Source: Candidatus Altimarinota bacterium (lineage in GTDB: Bacteria; Patescibacteriota; Gracilibacteria; Absconditabacterales; Absconditicoccaceae). Taken from it: DNA of 64,000 nucleotides. The position numbers were made by a program, and so were the translations under genes. Positions within the stretch are counted from its first letter, which is position 1. Each line of letters opens with the position of its first letter. This document shows positions 11,495-22,863 of the stretch, piece by piece. Location: assembly GCA_021734475.1 (NCBI GenBank), contig JAIPIU010000002.1, positions 188,122-252,121 of the forward strand, in the 5' to 3' direction. The notes under the pieces are model-generated. The model had not been told where the DNA came from. It saw only the letters and a program-made list of their open reading frames with translations, and made no database searches.

Positions 11495-11779
11495 ATGACA
11501 CTTATTCCATTAGAAGACCACATTATCCTAGAAGCAATCGAAGAAGAAAACAAAACAGCTTCTTGAATTATATTGCCAGATTCAAAAGAAAAACCAAGTA
11601 AATGAAAAGTGATTGCTGTATGAGAATGAAAGATATTGGATAATGGATCGAGAGCTCCAGTAGATCTTAAAGAGTGAGATATAGTATATTTCACCAAATA
11701 TTCTCCAGATGAACTAGAAGTAGATTGAGTAAAATATTTAGTCATCAAACAATCTTCTATATTAGCCAAGCAAGCATAA
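11495..11779 (+). CDS. groES: Co-chaperonin GroES
   Basis: A 94-residue protein that caps the GroEL folding chamber. It begins TLIPLEDHIILEA, includes the mobile-loop equivalent (TASGIILPD, where TGA supplies the conserved glycine) and ends with the EVDGVKYLVI strand. Six of its seven glycines are TGA, making this a clean small proof of the recoding. groEL follows after two small genes, all in the same direction without an obvious terminator, so one operon is likely. I see no CIRCE heat-shock operator upstream. Confidence 0.95.
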
Positions 11780-11806
11780 TTTTTAATTTAAATACATAAT
11801 ATAAAT

Positions 11807-12010
11807 ATGAATATTCAAGAGCTCAATGAATTGTGAATAGTTGATACTCATCAAAAATTTGCAGATTTAAAAATTATGAAATTTGTAGATACAAACACTA
11901 TATTACTATTCAAAGTAATTAATTGATATTATAATGTTTATGATATTGATAAAGAAAAATTTAATGAAATAAAAAAATCAAAAATTACAGAAAGTATCAC
12001 ATCCAAATAG
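11807..12010 (+). CDS. Small unknown protein between groES and groEL
   Basis: A 67-residue protein under code 25, ATG 11807 to TAG 12008-12010. Basic and soluble, with YYNVYDIDKEKFNEIKKS near the C-terminus; two TGA glycines. No family recognised. It lies 27 bases after groES in the chaperonin operon, so it may be coexpressed with the chaperonin, but no function can be assigned. Confidence 0.6.
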
Positions 12011-12032
12011 TTCTTTTAATTCAAAATCTAAA

Positions 12033-12206
12033 ATGAAAAAACAACAAGATTTAATATCACGTATAGTATCATCTATCATTTCATTATGATTGTTTTTTGT
12101 ATGACTATTTGTGTTTGTTTGATTGCTTCAGGTTTTAGTATGGATTATAGCTATAGTGATATTATTAGCAGCATTTACAAATGTATTAAATTCTTTTAAA
12201 AAATAA
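12033..12206 (+). CDS. Small single-pass membrane protein
   Basis: A 57-residue protein: a short polar N-terminus (MKKQQDLISR) followed by about 40 hydrophobic residues, forming one long or two tightly packed membrane helices, and a KK tail. Three TGA glycines. No family recognised. Its position between groES and groEL implies cotranscription. Confidence 0.6.
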
Positions 12207-12231
12207 TCTTAACTTTTAAATTATAATTTAC

Positions 12232-13896
12232 ATGAAAATGGCAAAATTAATTAATTATTGAGATGATGCTCGCAAAGATATATTTCAGGGCATCGAAATG
12301 GTTGCAAATGCAGTCAAAGTAACTATGTGACCAAAATGAAGAAATGTAATTTTAGAAAAATCTTATGGATGACCAACAGTTACAAACGATTGAGTTACAG
12401 TTGCAAAAGAAATAGAATTGGAAAATAAATCATACAATATCTGAGCATCTATGATCAAAGAAGCTGCTGAAAAAACCAACAAAGAGGCTTGAGATGGTAC
12501 TACTACTACAGTAGTTTTGGCCTATGCTATGGCAAAAGAATGACTTAGATATATACGTTCATGAGTAAATCCGTTCGCTCTTGGTAGATGACTTCACAAA
12601 GCTGTAAATAAATTAGTAGAAGAATTAAATCAAAAAGCAAAAGCTCTCAAAACAAAAGAAGAAATTAAACAAGTAGCTACTATATCAGCACAAGATGAAG
12701 AAGTTTGATCACTTATCGCTGATGTAATGGAAGAAATATGAAATGAATGAACAATTACAGTAGAAGAGTGAAAATCAATTTGATTAACCAAAGAAATTAA
12801 AACTTGAATGCAATTTGATCAATGATATGCTTCTCCATATTTTGTATCTGATCCACAGCGTATGGAATCTATTATAGAAAAACCATACATATTAGTTACT
12901 GATAAAAAAATATCTTCACTAAAAGATATTCTTCAGATACTTGAATGAGTAGCTGCTAGTGGTAAAAAAGATATGGTAATCATAGCAGAAGATATAGAGT
13001 GAGAAGCTTTAGCTTCACTTGTTCTAAATAAGATTAGATGAATGTTGAATGTTTTAGCTATCAAAGCTCCATGATTTGGAGATCGCAAAAAAGAAATGTT
13101 GAAAGATATTGCTATAGTTACTTGAGCTACTCTTATCACAGAAGAACTCTGACTAAAATTAGAAGAAGCTACTATAGATATGTTGGGTAAAGCAGATAAA
13201 GTTATATCTACAAAAGATGATACAATTATAGTTGATTGAAAAGGTAATGAAAAAGATATCCAAGAAAGAGCAGATCAAATCAAAGCTCAAATATGAAACA
13301 CATCTTCAGATTATGACAAAGAAAAATTACAAGAAAGATTGGCTAAATTAGTATGATGAGTAGCTGTAATCAAAGTGTGAGCTGCTACAGAGATGGAAAT
13401 GAAAAACAAGAAATTCAAAATAGAAGATGCTCTCAACGCTACACGTGCTGCAGTTCAGGAATGAATAGTGACATGATGATGATCAGCATTATTACAGTTG
13501 TCCAAAACATTAGAAGATTTTAAATTGGAAAATTCAGATGAACAAATAGCTGTAGATATTATCAAAGAGGCAATCCTTTATCCAGTGATACAGATAGCAA
13601 ATAATGCATGATATAAATGAGATCGAGTAGTAGAAAAAGTCAAAGAATCTTCAGATTTTAATTTTGGATTTGATGCAAAGGAGTGAGATTTCAAAGATTT
13701 ATTCAAAGCATGAATAATAGATCCTGCTAAAGTGCTTAGAGTAGCACTAGAAAATGCAGTTAGTTCTGCAGCAATGTTTTTGACTACAGATGCTGTGATA
13801 GTGGATGCGCCCAAATCTGATTCTCATGATCATGGGTGAGCGCCTATGTGATGAATGCCATGAATGTGAGGTATGTGATGAATGGATATGTATTAA
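12232..13896 (+). CDS. groEL: Chaperonin GroEL
   Basis: A 554-residue protein, full family length, ending in the characteristic GGM-rich tail. Conserved pieces include [30 protein letters not shown] (the ATP site DGTTT), APGFGDRKK and [18 protein letters not shown]. Most glycines, including those of the ATP site and the tail, are TGA; a few are GGT, GGA or GGC. GroEL forms the barrel that refolds proteins with GroES. Two starts are possible: ATG 12232 (MKMAK) and ATG 12238 (MAK), the latter closer to the family N-terminus. The last in-frame stop is TAA, followed by a strong hairpin. Confidence 0.97.
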
Positions 13897-13933
13897 ATGT
13901 TGAAACGTAAAAACGCTAAAACGATAAAATAGT

Positions 13934-13957
13934 AAAAACACGCGAAAGCGTGTTTTT
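13934..13957. terminator. Terminator between groEL and the HD-domain gene
   Basis: AAAACACGC-GAAA-GCGTGTTTT: a 9-bp stem with GAAA tetraloop and a T-run. It can act in both directions because the next gene converges from the minus strand and its stop codon abuts the T-run. The 35 bases before it hold AACGCTAAAACGATAAA, which recurs near 41.2 kb. Confidence 0.9.
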
Positions 13958-15030
13958 TATTTTTCTCCATTAAATTCAAATTTCTTTTTCAATCTTTCTA
14001 TTTCTTTCATTATTAAATCATAAGCTTTTGGATTTCTATTCTTTGCTATATCCAAAAAATATTTTTCTGTTTCTTTTACTTTACGTATTGCTTTTTCTCT
14101 CGTTACTCCATTCATATCTCTCAGATTATGTATTCTATCTGCTAATTTTACATCTAAATAATCATCATTTAAGTTATCTAGATGTCAAAAATAATCATCA
14201 TTTCTTCTATCTTTAGCTAATCATTCAATCTCTTTTTTACGATTATCATCTAAAGATTTCTCTAATTCTTTTCTTTCTATACCATTTAAATAAAACATCC
14301 GATCTTTTTTACTCAAAGCATCTACTCAATCCGATATATAATTACCGTAGACTCTATTAACCACATCAGCATATTCTGGCAAATCTTCTTTTACATCATG
14401 AAGTAGCGCTATAATGATTTTATTTAAATTGGGTTTGGGTAATTCTCTTAATAAAATTTCCATTACTCATTTGAGATGTTCAAAATATCTCTCACCACTA
14501 TCTCTTTTTTCATTTTCAAAAGCTAATTTCATTAGAGAATAGGCTTGTTCAAAGCGATACATTTCTTTTTTTACTTGTTCGTCTGCTTTTGTTAATTTTT
14601 GTGGGTAATAAATTTTTCTCATTATTTCATCATAATATTTTTCTGCTGATCTTAAGTTTTGATTATATTTTTGACGTAATTGATATATTCATTTCATAAA
14701 GTCTTTTTTAATTTGTAGACTAGCGAACTTTATTTTATAGCCATCACATAAAACCAAAAAATCATAAAATGCATTGAAACTAGATCTAGATGTTAATATA
14801 TTTGTAGTAGATAATTCTTTTCCATATATTTCATTAAATTTTTTTAATAAGACATGAAACAATGGGCTGTTTTCCATTTCAAAATCTTTTGGAATATATT
14901 TTATTGTCGTTATAGGAAAATCTTTCATAACATTATCAAAACTATTTAGACATTCTTTTATATCAAAAACATAGCTAGCTAATCTTCCATTATGTTTTTC
15001 TTTTTCAGCTTCATTTTTTAAAATATTCAA
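13957..15030 (-). CDS. HD-domain protein related to (p)ppGpp hydrolases
   Basis: A 357-residue protein. The C-terminal half carries the RelA/SpoT hydrolase-type HD signature: RYFEHLKGV, then LLHDVKEDL (metal-binding HD and the following ED) and LADRIHNLRDM (the distal Asp with the N-L-R-D motif). No synthetase or TGS domain is present, so it resembles a stand-alone hydrolase, though length and N-terminal half (residues 1-~170) are unusual and unrecognised. Family members remove pyrophosphate from ppGpp. The frame is closed upstream by TAA, and the best start is TTG at 15030; the first in-frame ATG would delete over 30 residues. It ends against the groEL terminator. Confidence 0.82.
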
Positions 15031-15142
15031 AGCTATATATTAATATATAAACACTCAATTATAGTTAAAATTAATCAAAAAATCAATTTCTAAAACATAT
15101 AATTTAGCTACCAAAACATATTAAAAACAGTATTAATATCAT

Positions 15143-15760
15143 ATGAATATATCCAAACGACTAATTTCAATATCATTTATACTTATCAATATATTGTGAA
15201 TTTCAATATACTTTTCTTTTAATCCAAATTTTTATTTAAAACATTTTGATACACCTCAGATTACAAATATAAACAAAACAGATATCCAAAATATTTATTC
15301 TTTTCTTCAAAATAAATCAGATTTGAATAATAATTTTACAGCTTTGGAAGCTAGTCATCTAAGAGATGTTCAAAAAATATTTTCAATAATATACTATATT
15401 TTACGAATATCCATACTTGTATTTGTACTTAATGTTTCATTTTTGATTTATTCAAAAAAATCAAATCAGATTTTAAAATTATTGTTTATTTGATCAATAA
15501 TTACATTATCTTTTATTTTAGTGTTAATATTTACTACGGCATTAAATTTTAGATTATCTTTTAATATTTTTCATGAAATATTTTTTCCACAGTGAAATCG
15601 ATCTTTTCCCATAGATAGTAATTTGATTAAATTATTTCCGGAATCTTTTTTTATCCTTATTTCTCAAAAAATATTTTATACAATTTCTATTATCTCACTA
15701 ATTATAATAATATTTTATTTAATAAAAAAAAAGACCTCAAGAGAGGTCAATAATATTTAA
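15143..15760 (+). CDS. DUF1461 integral membrane protein
   Basis: A 205-residue protein with four membrane helices: one N-terminal and three in the second half. The conserved HEIFFPQGN and FPIDSNLIKLFPESFF segment matches the DUF1461 family (TIGR01906), whose function is unknown. TGA encodes the conserved glycine of the PQGN turn. The last codons form a GACCTC-AAGA-GAGGTC hairpin that may help terminate transcription. Its stop overlaps by four bases the stop of the converging response regulator. Confidence 0.8.
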
Positions 15761-16137
15761 TTTAATACATCCAAAATCTGTTTTTTAAATGTCTCTATTT
15801 CTATTGGTTTTATCATAATATCATCCATTATCTCTATTCCATTATCTCTCTTTAAATATTGATTAGCCGTATAGGCAATTATCTTTGGACTATTACCATT
15901 ATATTTAGCTTTTATTTTTTTACTAGTTTCTATTCAATCTAGACCAGGCATACTTATGTCCATTAATATCAAATCAAATATTTCCTTTTTTGTTAATTCT
16001 ATTGCTTTATTTCAATTTTCTACAACAAAAATATTTTCTTTTTTTATTCATAAACTCTCCAAGAATATTCTAGCAATCTCTCAACTATATTCATCATCGT
16101 CGGCAATTAATATTTTTTTATCTTCCAATCAATTCAT
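15757..16137 (-). CDS. Single-domain CheY-like response regulator
   Basis: A 126-residue receiver domain with no output domain. The acidic pocket is ADDDE (residues ~14-18), the phosphoacceptor Asp is in LILMDISMPG, and the conserved Lys is in IMIKPIE; TAYTA-type Thr/Ala switch residues read IIAYTAN. No histidine kinase gene is visible nearby, so the partner is elsewhere. Such stand-alone receivers act through protein-protein contact or phosphorelay. It faces the DUF1461 gene tail to tail. Confidence 0.9.
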
Positions 16138-16216
16138 AATAAAAATTTATTTAAATAAAAAACGTCATTAATTTTTGACTAAAAAAGCATATGAAAAACA
16201 TAATAAAAGTCAATTT

Positions 16217-17683
16217 TTATTTACTACGACTTTGTTTCCAATATAGTGCATAAGCCAATCCAAACATAGCCATAAATGGATAAACTATCATTCTATCTAC
16301 AAAACTATGTAATACAAAAGCTTCCATACTTAGTCCCAAAAGTCATATTGAAAATCATATTATTATTCGACTATTTTGTCTAATCTCTTTACTCAATTTC
16401 TTTTTCCTTATATCCAACCAAGCTTTTATTCATACTATATGTAGCCATACATACATAATTATCCATCATATAAATCACAATATTCCATATTCCATCAAAA
16501 CCTGAATATATTGATTCTCTGGATTGAAACCTATAGTTGTGATCTCATACTTATCATTTATTTCTTTGATTTTTTGACATTTAGTATCTTCCAAATTATT
16601 GTAACATACTTGATGAGATGCTGGTCATGCATATCCAGCTCACCATCCAAATATAGGATTTTCAGCAAATATTTTTAATCATTCCAATGGTAGTTGTACA
16701 TGTCATATGTTTGAGTGTACTCTATCTCCACTAGTTTTATAAAAATATGTTCATCCTATTCCTATTAATATTATCAATGGTACTATCAATCTCCAAAATA
16801 TTTTACCTATATTTTTTCTATATATTAGTATTAAAATTATAATAGTTTGTATTATCCATACTCATATTGCAGCTCTAGATAGAGTAGAAAACACAGCTAA
16901 TCAATATACTATAGACCATGGTAAAATCATTTTTCTTTTACTTTTTCATTTCAAAACTACTAAATAAAAAAGTGGCCACAAAGCTATCAAAAAGAAACCA
17001 AAATTTATAGGTCTTTCAAACAAAAACTGATTACGAACAAATCAATGATTTATCATAGTATAATATGCTGCAGGCGGCTGTATACCTATAGTTCATTCAT
17101 AGTTATATTGATTATATCCAAAAAATTTCAAAAAATTGGGGATTAGCCAAACCATAGCTCGCCAAGCAATTGCTCAAACCAAAGCTATTTTGAACAATCT
17201 ATTATACCAATATATTATTTTCATATCTTCCACTTTCAAAAATATTCGACTCAATAAAAAGCTCAATATAAAAATAAAAAATCAAATCAGATTATATTTG
17301 GCTGATAGAATATAATTTCATATTCATACTTTTTTGATTATTATACTAACAATAAGCGTAATAATAAATGTTATCAAAAATACGCTTACAAATTTGATTA
17401 TAGGTATTTTATTTAAATTCAATTCATATCGTCTATTTTCAAATTCAGATTTCAATCCTTTACTATTTTTCCAGTTAAAGTTTTTCACAAATATATACAA
17501 AACAAATATTGCTCATGCTACTACAAATATCTCTTTCCATGACCAAATTACTTTCCAAAAACCACCATCAAGTCCAAGTTCAAAAGTAATAAATGTTTGT
17601 AGAAAAAATTGTAATATCAGTCAGATAAAAAATATTTTGAATAATAGTATCAATGTCTTTCTGATTTTTAAATTAGATTCCAT
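16217..17683 (-). CDS. O-antigen ligase/polymerase-like membrane protein
   Basis: A 488-residue polytopic protein with roughly ten to twelve membrane helices and one large loop (residues ~330-400). The RAAIGVWIIQTIIILI helix, the loop with HVQLPLEGLKIFAENPIFGWG, and the following PENQYIQVLMEYGILG are the classic O-antigen ligase (Wzy_C/WaaL) landmarks. Such enzymes join or polymerise lipid-linked glycans on the outer membrane face. Substrate and acceptor are unknown; in a presumed monoderm a surface polysaccharide or glycoprotein is a reasonable inference. It ends just after mraY, with only two bases between stop and start, so they are cotranscribed. Confidence 0.85.
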
Positions 17684-17685
17684 CT

Positions 17686-18747
17686 TTATCTAATAGCATT
17701 TATCTGGTAAAATATTGCTATCAATGTAATAGCAGCTAGTAATCATTGTATCATCCGCGCCTTCATCACTATAGTAGTTTCTGGTACTCATTTATGTTCA
17801 AATAGATGATGTAATGGAGACATAGGAAATAATTTTCTTTTAAATCTTTTTTTCCAAAACATCTGTAATGCACTAGATCCAACATCCAATATAAACAAAG
17901 CAAATAATATTATAAATGGAATAAAAATTCACATCCTCATATTTAATAAATATATTAGAGAAGCTAAGAATCAGCCCAAGGCAAAAGCTCAACTATCTCA
18001 CATAAATATTTTTGCGGGATTGATATTATAAAACATAAATGCTATCAGTATTGCAATTAGTATAGCTAAAACAGTTGTCGCTATATATGTTTGATTCAAA
18101 AATGTCAAAACAGCTAATACAAAAAATACAAGTCCCATCAATCATCATGCTAATCAATCTAGTCAATCGGTTATGTTTATTGCATTCACAATACTTATGG
18201 TCACAAAAAATGTTATTATAGGATAAAATATCCCCAAACTTATCTTACCAGCTATTGGCCAAAAATTTATATAATCTACTCATAGTTTAGCATAAAACCA
18301 TCGACTTATAAAAGCAGCAAAAAGACACATTCCAATTAGCTTTGCTCTAGCACTTAGTCATTTGATTTTTCCATGTCATTTTACATTCAAAAAATCATCA
18401 ACAAGTCATATCAATCCCATAGAAAAAAATCCAAACAATATAATATATGTCTCTCTTTGATTCAATAGAGTGTTATTAACTAAATTATAGTGCTGTAAAA
18501 TAAACGATACTCCTATCATTATCAACATTATCAACAAAAACATTCCCCCTCACATAGTAGGAGTTCCAGATTTATGTTTATGCATTTCAGCAAATATTTT
18601 TGATTTTTCTCATGTAGCAGTATCTTCACGAATAGTTTTACCAACCTTCAATTTTCTAAGTATCTTAATATAGATAGGATAAAATATCCATGAAATTATA
18701 AAGGCAGCTAATGAAAATAAAATTATCTGATTTAGCTTAATTAACAT
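17686..18747 (-). CDS. mraY: Phospho-N-acetylmuramoyl-pentapeptide transferase
   Basis: A 353-residue protein with about ten helices. Diagnostic motifs are GKTIREDT near the N-terminus, KSGTPTMGG, LVDDFLN (catalytic Asp pair), NAINITDGLDGLAGG and GDSGAFALGGFLA, then PLHHLFEHKG (catalytic His region). MraY attaches the MurNAc-pentapeptide to undecaprenyl phosphate, the first membrane step of peptidoglycan synthesis, so this cell makes a wall. Most motif glycines are TGA. The pairing with an O-antigen-ligase-like gene is unusual and links wall and glycan assembly. A short intergenic stretch upstream (18748-18875) has a fragment of a palindromic repeat. Confidence 0.95.
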
Positions 18748-18875
18748 TTTTATCAAAAAAAATAAATGCGTCAATTATTCTAATAATCTAGGTTTTAAAT
18801 TCAAAAGAAAAACACTAAGTCATCCTTAATAAAACAATTGTCATCCTGAGAGAATCGAATGATATAATTATTTTC

Positions 18876-19979
18876 TTATTCATTATCACTACTTACTTTC
18901 TCCCAACCTAATTGTCCACAAGCGCCTTTAGCCTCTCTTCACATACTATCTCTGATGGTTACAGTTACTCATTCTTTTTCTAATATTTCCTTGAATTTTC
19001 TAATATTTCATTCTGGACTTTCGTGAAAATATTTCATAGCTGGATTTTCATTATATGGTATTAGATTAATATGAGATAATTGTCATTTTACTAATTTACT
19101 CAATTCCATAGCAAGTTCTGGCTTGTCTGTCAAATCCTTTATCATAATATATTCATAAAAAATTCTGTTATCGGTAGCTTTGATATAGTCTTTAATAACT
19201 TTCATAAGATCACCTAATTCTGTTCATTTTGCTACAGGAATAATTTCTTCTCTAAGTTTTTGATTTGGAGCATGTAGAGAAATAGCAAGCTTGACGGTTA
19301 ATTCATCATCTATCATTCTCTGTATTCACTTCACTACTCACACAGTTGATATCGTAATATGTCTTCTACCTAGCGATAATCTATCCTGAGCCAGCATTAT
19401 TTCTATAGATTTTTTTACATTATCATAATTTGCAAGTGGTTCTCACATTCACATAAAAACAACATTTCTTACGCCAAATAGTGTTCAGTCTTCTTTTTTA
19501 CCAAACTTATTTTTGATATAATTATTTGCATATAGTATCTGAGAAATAATTTCATCTCGTGTGAGATTTCTAGTAAATCATAGTTTACCAGTCACACAAA
19601 AACTACATCACATAGGACATCATACTTGTGATGAAATACATAGAGTGATTCTATTAAGCTTAGCTTTGTTATCTTTCACATGCTGTTCTTTTTGTCGATG
19701 ATAGATAATTACGCTTTCAATAATTTTTCAATCGTGAGTTTCAAAAGCAAATTTTGTTGTCTGTCAGTCTTCTACCATATCTTTCATTTTTATTGATAGT
19801 GGGTCAAATTTCGTTTTCAATTCCTCTCTCAAATCTTTGGATAGAGTAGTCATTTGATCTATTTCTATATTCTGATTTTTAAATATTTCAAAAAAAATCT
19901 GTTTCACCTTAAATGGTTGAAGTTTAATTTCTTGAGCAAATTTATTCACTTCTATTTCATCTCGTAATAATGCTTTCAT
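18876..19979 (-). CDS. rlmN: RlmN-type 23S rRNA/tRNA adenine-C2 methyltransferase
   Basis: A radical SAM enzyme that methylates A2503 of 23S rRNA and A37 of some tRNAs. The cluster motif CPMGCSFCVTGKLG gives CxxxCxxC, preceded by a conserved GVGCP-like turn; the NVVFMGMGEPLANY segment and the C-terminal catalytic Cys region (GACGQLGWE) are present. The start at ATG 19979 (MKALLRDEIEVNKF) gives 367 residues, near the usual length; a GTG at 20027 would add 16 residues. The upstream region is divergent from the TrmB-like gene. Confidence 0.93.
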
Positions 19980-20103
19980 TAATTTGTATACGATATAATT
20001 AAAATACAATTTACTATAAAAATCCACATATTTCTTTCAATACACAATTATATAATATTTATAAATTTCAAAAGTTGAAATTTGTTTATAAATTTCAGAA
20101 TGG

Positions 20104-20135
20104 AAATTTGCGTTTTTTTGAATTCTGGATAAAAT
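20104..20135 (+). promoter_or_regulatory. Shared upstream element of TrmB-like gene 1
   Basis: The 23-base string AAATTTGCG+TTTTTTT+GAATTCT is followed by a -10-like TAAAAT. The same string occurs at 27360 ahead of the second TrmB-like gene, with TACAAT at the same distance. TTTGCG lies 17 bases before the -10. The rest of the 229-base divergent gap is AT-rich, with nothing else recognised. Confidence 0.55.
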
Positions 20136-20256
20136 TAAGACATATTGGAACATGTAATTAGGAATTCGGAATCATGAATCCAATATACTTAGTTCCAAAT
20201 AAACCAATTCCCAATTCCATATTTGTTATTATACATTTACAATTTAGTATTCTTCC

Positions 20257-21027
20257 ATGGATAGCAATCTTATTTCCACCCTTCAATCATATGGCTTTTC
20301 AGATAAAGAAGCTAAGGTTTATTTAATTACTTTAGAATTAGGTTCTAGTCCTGCAAGTACAATAGCTAGAAATACAGCTATCAAAAGAGTAACGGTTTAT
20401 ACAATTCTAAAAGATCTAAAAGCTAAATGAGCTATTACAGAAGCTAGCAAGGATTGAGTAGCTATTTTTTCTGCTATCAGTCCATCAGTTTTGATGAGCT
20501 CATTAGAATCCAAATATGAAGATTTCAAAAGTAAATTACCCGACTTTCTAGCTATAGCAGAAAAATATGACAATAACAAACCCAAGGTTCAATTTTTTGA
20601 ATGAATAGAGTGAGTCAAGAAAATGTACAATGAATTATTGTGATCCAAAAATCATATTATACGTTCATTTTTAGGTACTCATGAAGTAAGTCAGAGTTTA
20701 AAAGATTATTTAAATAAATCATTTGTTCCACTTAGAGTATCTCACAAAATCAAAGCTAAAGTGATTCTATGTCAATCTCCTGACAACAAAGAATATCATC
20801 AAACTAATAAAAAAAACCTGATTGAATCTCTTTTTATAGATCATGATATTTTCCATCTTCCATGTTGAATAGATATTCATAGTGGAAATAAGGTTTCTTT
20901 TCTAATGTTTAGTGATCAAGAAATGTCTGGATTGATAGTTACTAGCTCCAAATTACATGATACTTTAGCAAGTGTCTTTGATTTTATATGGGAGACAAAT
21001 AAAAAAAATGCAAAAAAAAGAAAATAG
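20257..21027 (+). CDS. TrmB-family transcriptional regulator, copy 1
   Basis: A 256-residue protein. Residues 1-~75 form the TrmB winged helix: LQSYGFSDKEAKVYL, then TIARNTAIKRVTVYTIL as recognition helix. The rest is an alpha/beta sensor-like domain (residues ~105-245) with FFEGIEGVKKMYNEL. TrmB regulators, best known in archaea and also in CPR bacteria, respond to sugars or other small ligands. It overlaps the next gene, an EgtD-like methyltransferase, by 20 bases, so that gene is probably its target or partner. It is paralogous to the gene at 27465 (same N-terminus MDSNLI). Confidence 0.85.
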
Positions 21028-22408
21028 TTATGAACATATATTACAAGAATTTTTTTACCCTGAACATGACCTTCAGCAAATGGTTTTGTGAATTGTACAA
21101 AAATCATTAGTTGATTTATTAGCTATCAAAGAATCTTGGTCCAAAATCAAAGAACATCTAGAAAAGTGAGAATTACCATCAGAGTATTTGTATCTTACAT
21201 GAGCTGAAATCTATAATAGAAACTGTTTTTCTGTTAATTCTCCATATCATGCTGTTGCCCTATTAGAGGCTTGATGACTTTTGAAAAATGCTCCAGATTT
21301 GGAAAAATATTTATGATCTACTATTATCGATATATGATGTTGAAACTGAGCAAAACCAGCAGGTTTACTAAAATATCTCAAATCAATCTGATTATGATCT
21401 CATATAAAAAAATACATATGATTGGATTGATCAGTTTCTATGCTGAGAGCTACCGATGATAATTTTCATAAAGCAGGTATACCAAATTTAGAATATGAAA
21501 CTGGAAAACAGAGATTTCAAGAATTAAAATCCGATGATATTAAATGAAAAAAGACTTTTACATTTTTATGATGAAGTCTATGAACATTCACAGATCCAAA
21601 AGAGTTTGATGAATTTCTACAAGATGTAAAAGATAATATGTCAGCAGAAGATACTTTTGTTGCTACGGTATTTACTTTACCAGAAGAAGATGATAAATCG
21701 ACAATATCCGATCAAGAACTAAAAGAATTACAAAAACGATTTATCAAAGCTGAAAGAGAAAGATATGATATTCATAATTTACGAGAACACGAAAAACAAA
21801 TAGATATAGATATGCTTAGAAATATGTGAGTAGAAGAAATCACTATAGATGATTTTGATATCGATTTTTTCTTTGATGAAGATAGTCAAAAACTGATAGA
21901 TAGAAAAACTTTCAAAAAGGATATTGTAATGTATTGAGATGTAATATTTCCCAAATGATTTTCTATGGATAGTCCATGAACATTATTAGACAGAGATTTT
22001 TTTCTTCCAATGGTAGAAAAAAAAGTAAAAGATTTTTCTGAGAGTATATACAATACCAATCAATCCAGAGAATTTGTTCTAAATTTCTTTGAAAAATATC
22101 TACATGTAGATCCTTCTAAATTAGCTTACAAAGCTAAATGGAATGAAACAACACATACTATGGAAATATTTGTACAGTGTCTGGAAGATTTAAATATCTA
22201 TATTCAAGATGATCAAATTCAAAAAAATAAATGAGATAAATTTATGATCCATCAATCACATAGATTTACACATAATGAAATAGAAAATAAATTTACAAAA
22301 AACTGATTTGAAATTGTAGATTGATTACAAATATGATGAGATTTGCAATTATTAAAAAAATTAGTTCATGAAGAAATAATGAAAATATATATTTTGAAGA
22401 AAAAATAG
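21008..22408 (+). CDS. EgtD-like SAM-dependent methyltransferase
   Basis: A 466-residue protein matching the histidine-specific methyltransferase (Methyltransf_33/EgtD) fold. Visible are LTGAEIYNRNCFS, the SAM-binding IIDIGCGNGAK, YIGLDGS, and FLGGSLGTFTD. The C-terminus HRFTHNEIENKFTKNGFEIVDG matches the end of EgtD-type domains if split (HRFT...NGFEIV). EgtD makes hercynine, but the family includes enzymes of other substrates and no ergothioneine partner gene is present, so the substrate is open. About 140 residues between the SAM domain and C-terminus are longer than in EgtD (highly charged, residues ~205-290). It starts inside the TrmB-like gene and ends at a terminator. Confidence 0.8.
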
Positions 22409-22438
22409 TCCATTTTTTGATCAGAACTTAATTCATTC

Positions 22439-22466
22439 ACAATCCCTAAATTATGGGGATTTTTTT
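22439..22466 (+). terminator. Intrinsic terminator
   Basis: AATCCC / GGGATT stem (22441-22446 with 22456-22461) followed by a T-run, 32 bases after the methyltransferase stop. The T-run leads directly into the next promoter module. Confidence 0.75.
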
Positions 22467-22467
22467 A

Positions 22468-22535
22468 TTGTTGCTATTTTCTGACAACAGTTTTTGCTAG
22501 GTAAGTATTGATATTTAGTTACTAATATATAAATT
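22468..22535 (+). promoter_or_regulatory. Inverted-repeat promoter module ahead of tRNA-Asn
   Basis: TTGTTG (22468) and CAACAG (22485) form an inverted repeat, followed by TTTTTGCTAGGTAAGTA, then TTGATA (22508-22513), 16 bases and TAAATT. The arrangement recurs at 26013, 30752, 38760 and 40012. Transcription would start near 22542 and include the tRNA. Confidence 0.6.
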
Positions 22536-22566
22536 ATAAAAATGTCAAGTATAGATATAAATTTGT

Positions 22567-22638
22567 TGCCAAGTGGTCTAATGGTATGACATCCGACTGT
22601 TAATCGGAAGGTTCTAGGTTCGATTCCTAGCTTGGCAG
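22567..22638 (+). tRNA. tRNA-Asn (GTT)
   Basis: A 72-nt cloverleaf. The acceptor TGCCAAG pairs with CTTGGCA; the D arm GTC...GAC; the anticodon stem TCCGA/TCGGA with loop CTGTTAA giving anticodon GTT; the T arm CTAGG/CCTAG with loop TTCGATT; discriminator G. The 3' CCA is not encoded. It is the only tRNA I found; in particular the glycine tRNA with UCA anticodon needed for TGA is not in this window. Confidence 0.95.
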
Positions 22639-22668
22639 ATTATAACTTTATCATTTATTCTTTTAAAA

Positions 22669-22839
22669 ATGAAGCAATGAAATAAATCGAATAAGAAATC
22701 AGATTCATCAAAACAAAAAAATGACAATAATAAAAAACAAAAAAATGAAACAAAATATCTGCAATCAGAAAATGCAGAAATCATAATCTGATATTGTTGA
22801 GATAAAAAATCAAGATATATCCAGATTAATTCTTTATAG
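22669..22839 (+). CDS. Short Lys/Asn-rich protein
   Basis: A 56-residue protein: a highly charged, low-complexity first half rich in Lys, Asn and Gln, then EIIIGYCGDKKSRYIQINSL. Three of its glycines are TGA. No family recognised. It lies between tRNA-Asn and the tandem unknown paralogues, in the same direction, probably on their transcript. It could be a spurious frame, but the C-terminal half is not low complexity. Confidence 0.45.
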
Positions 22840-22863
22840 TATTTTAATAATTACAATATAACA

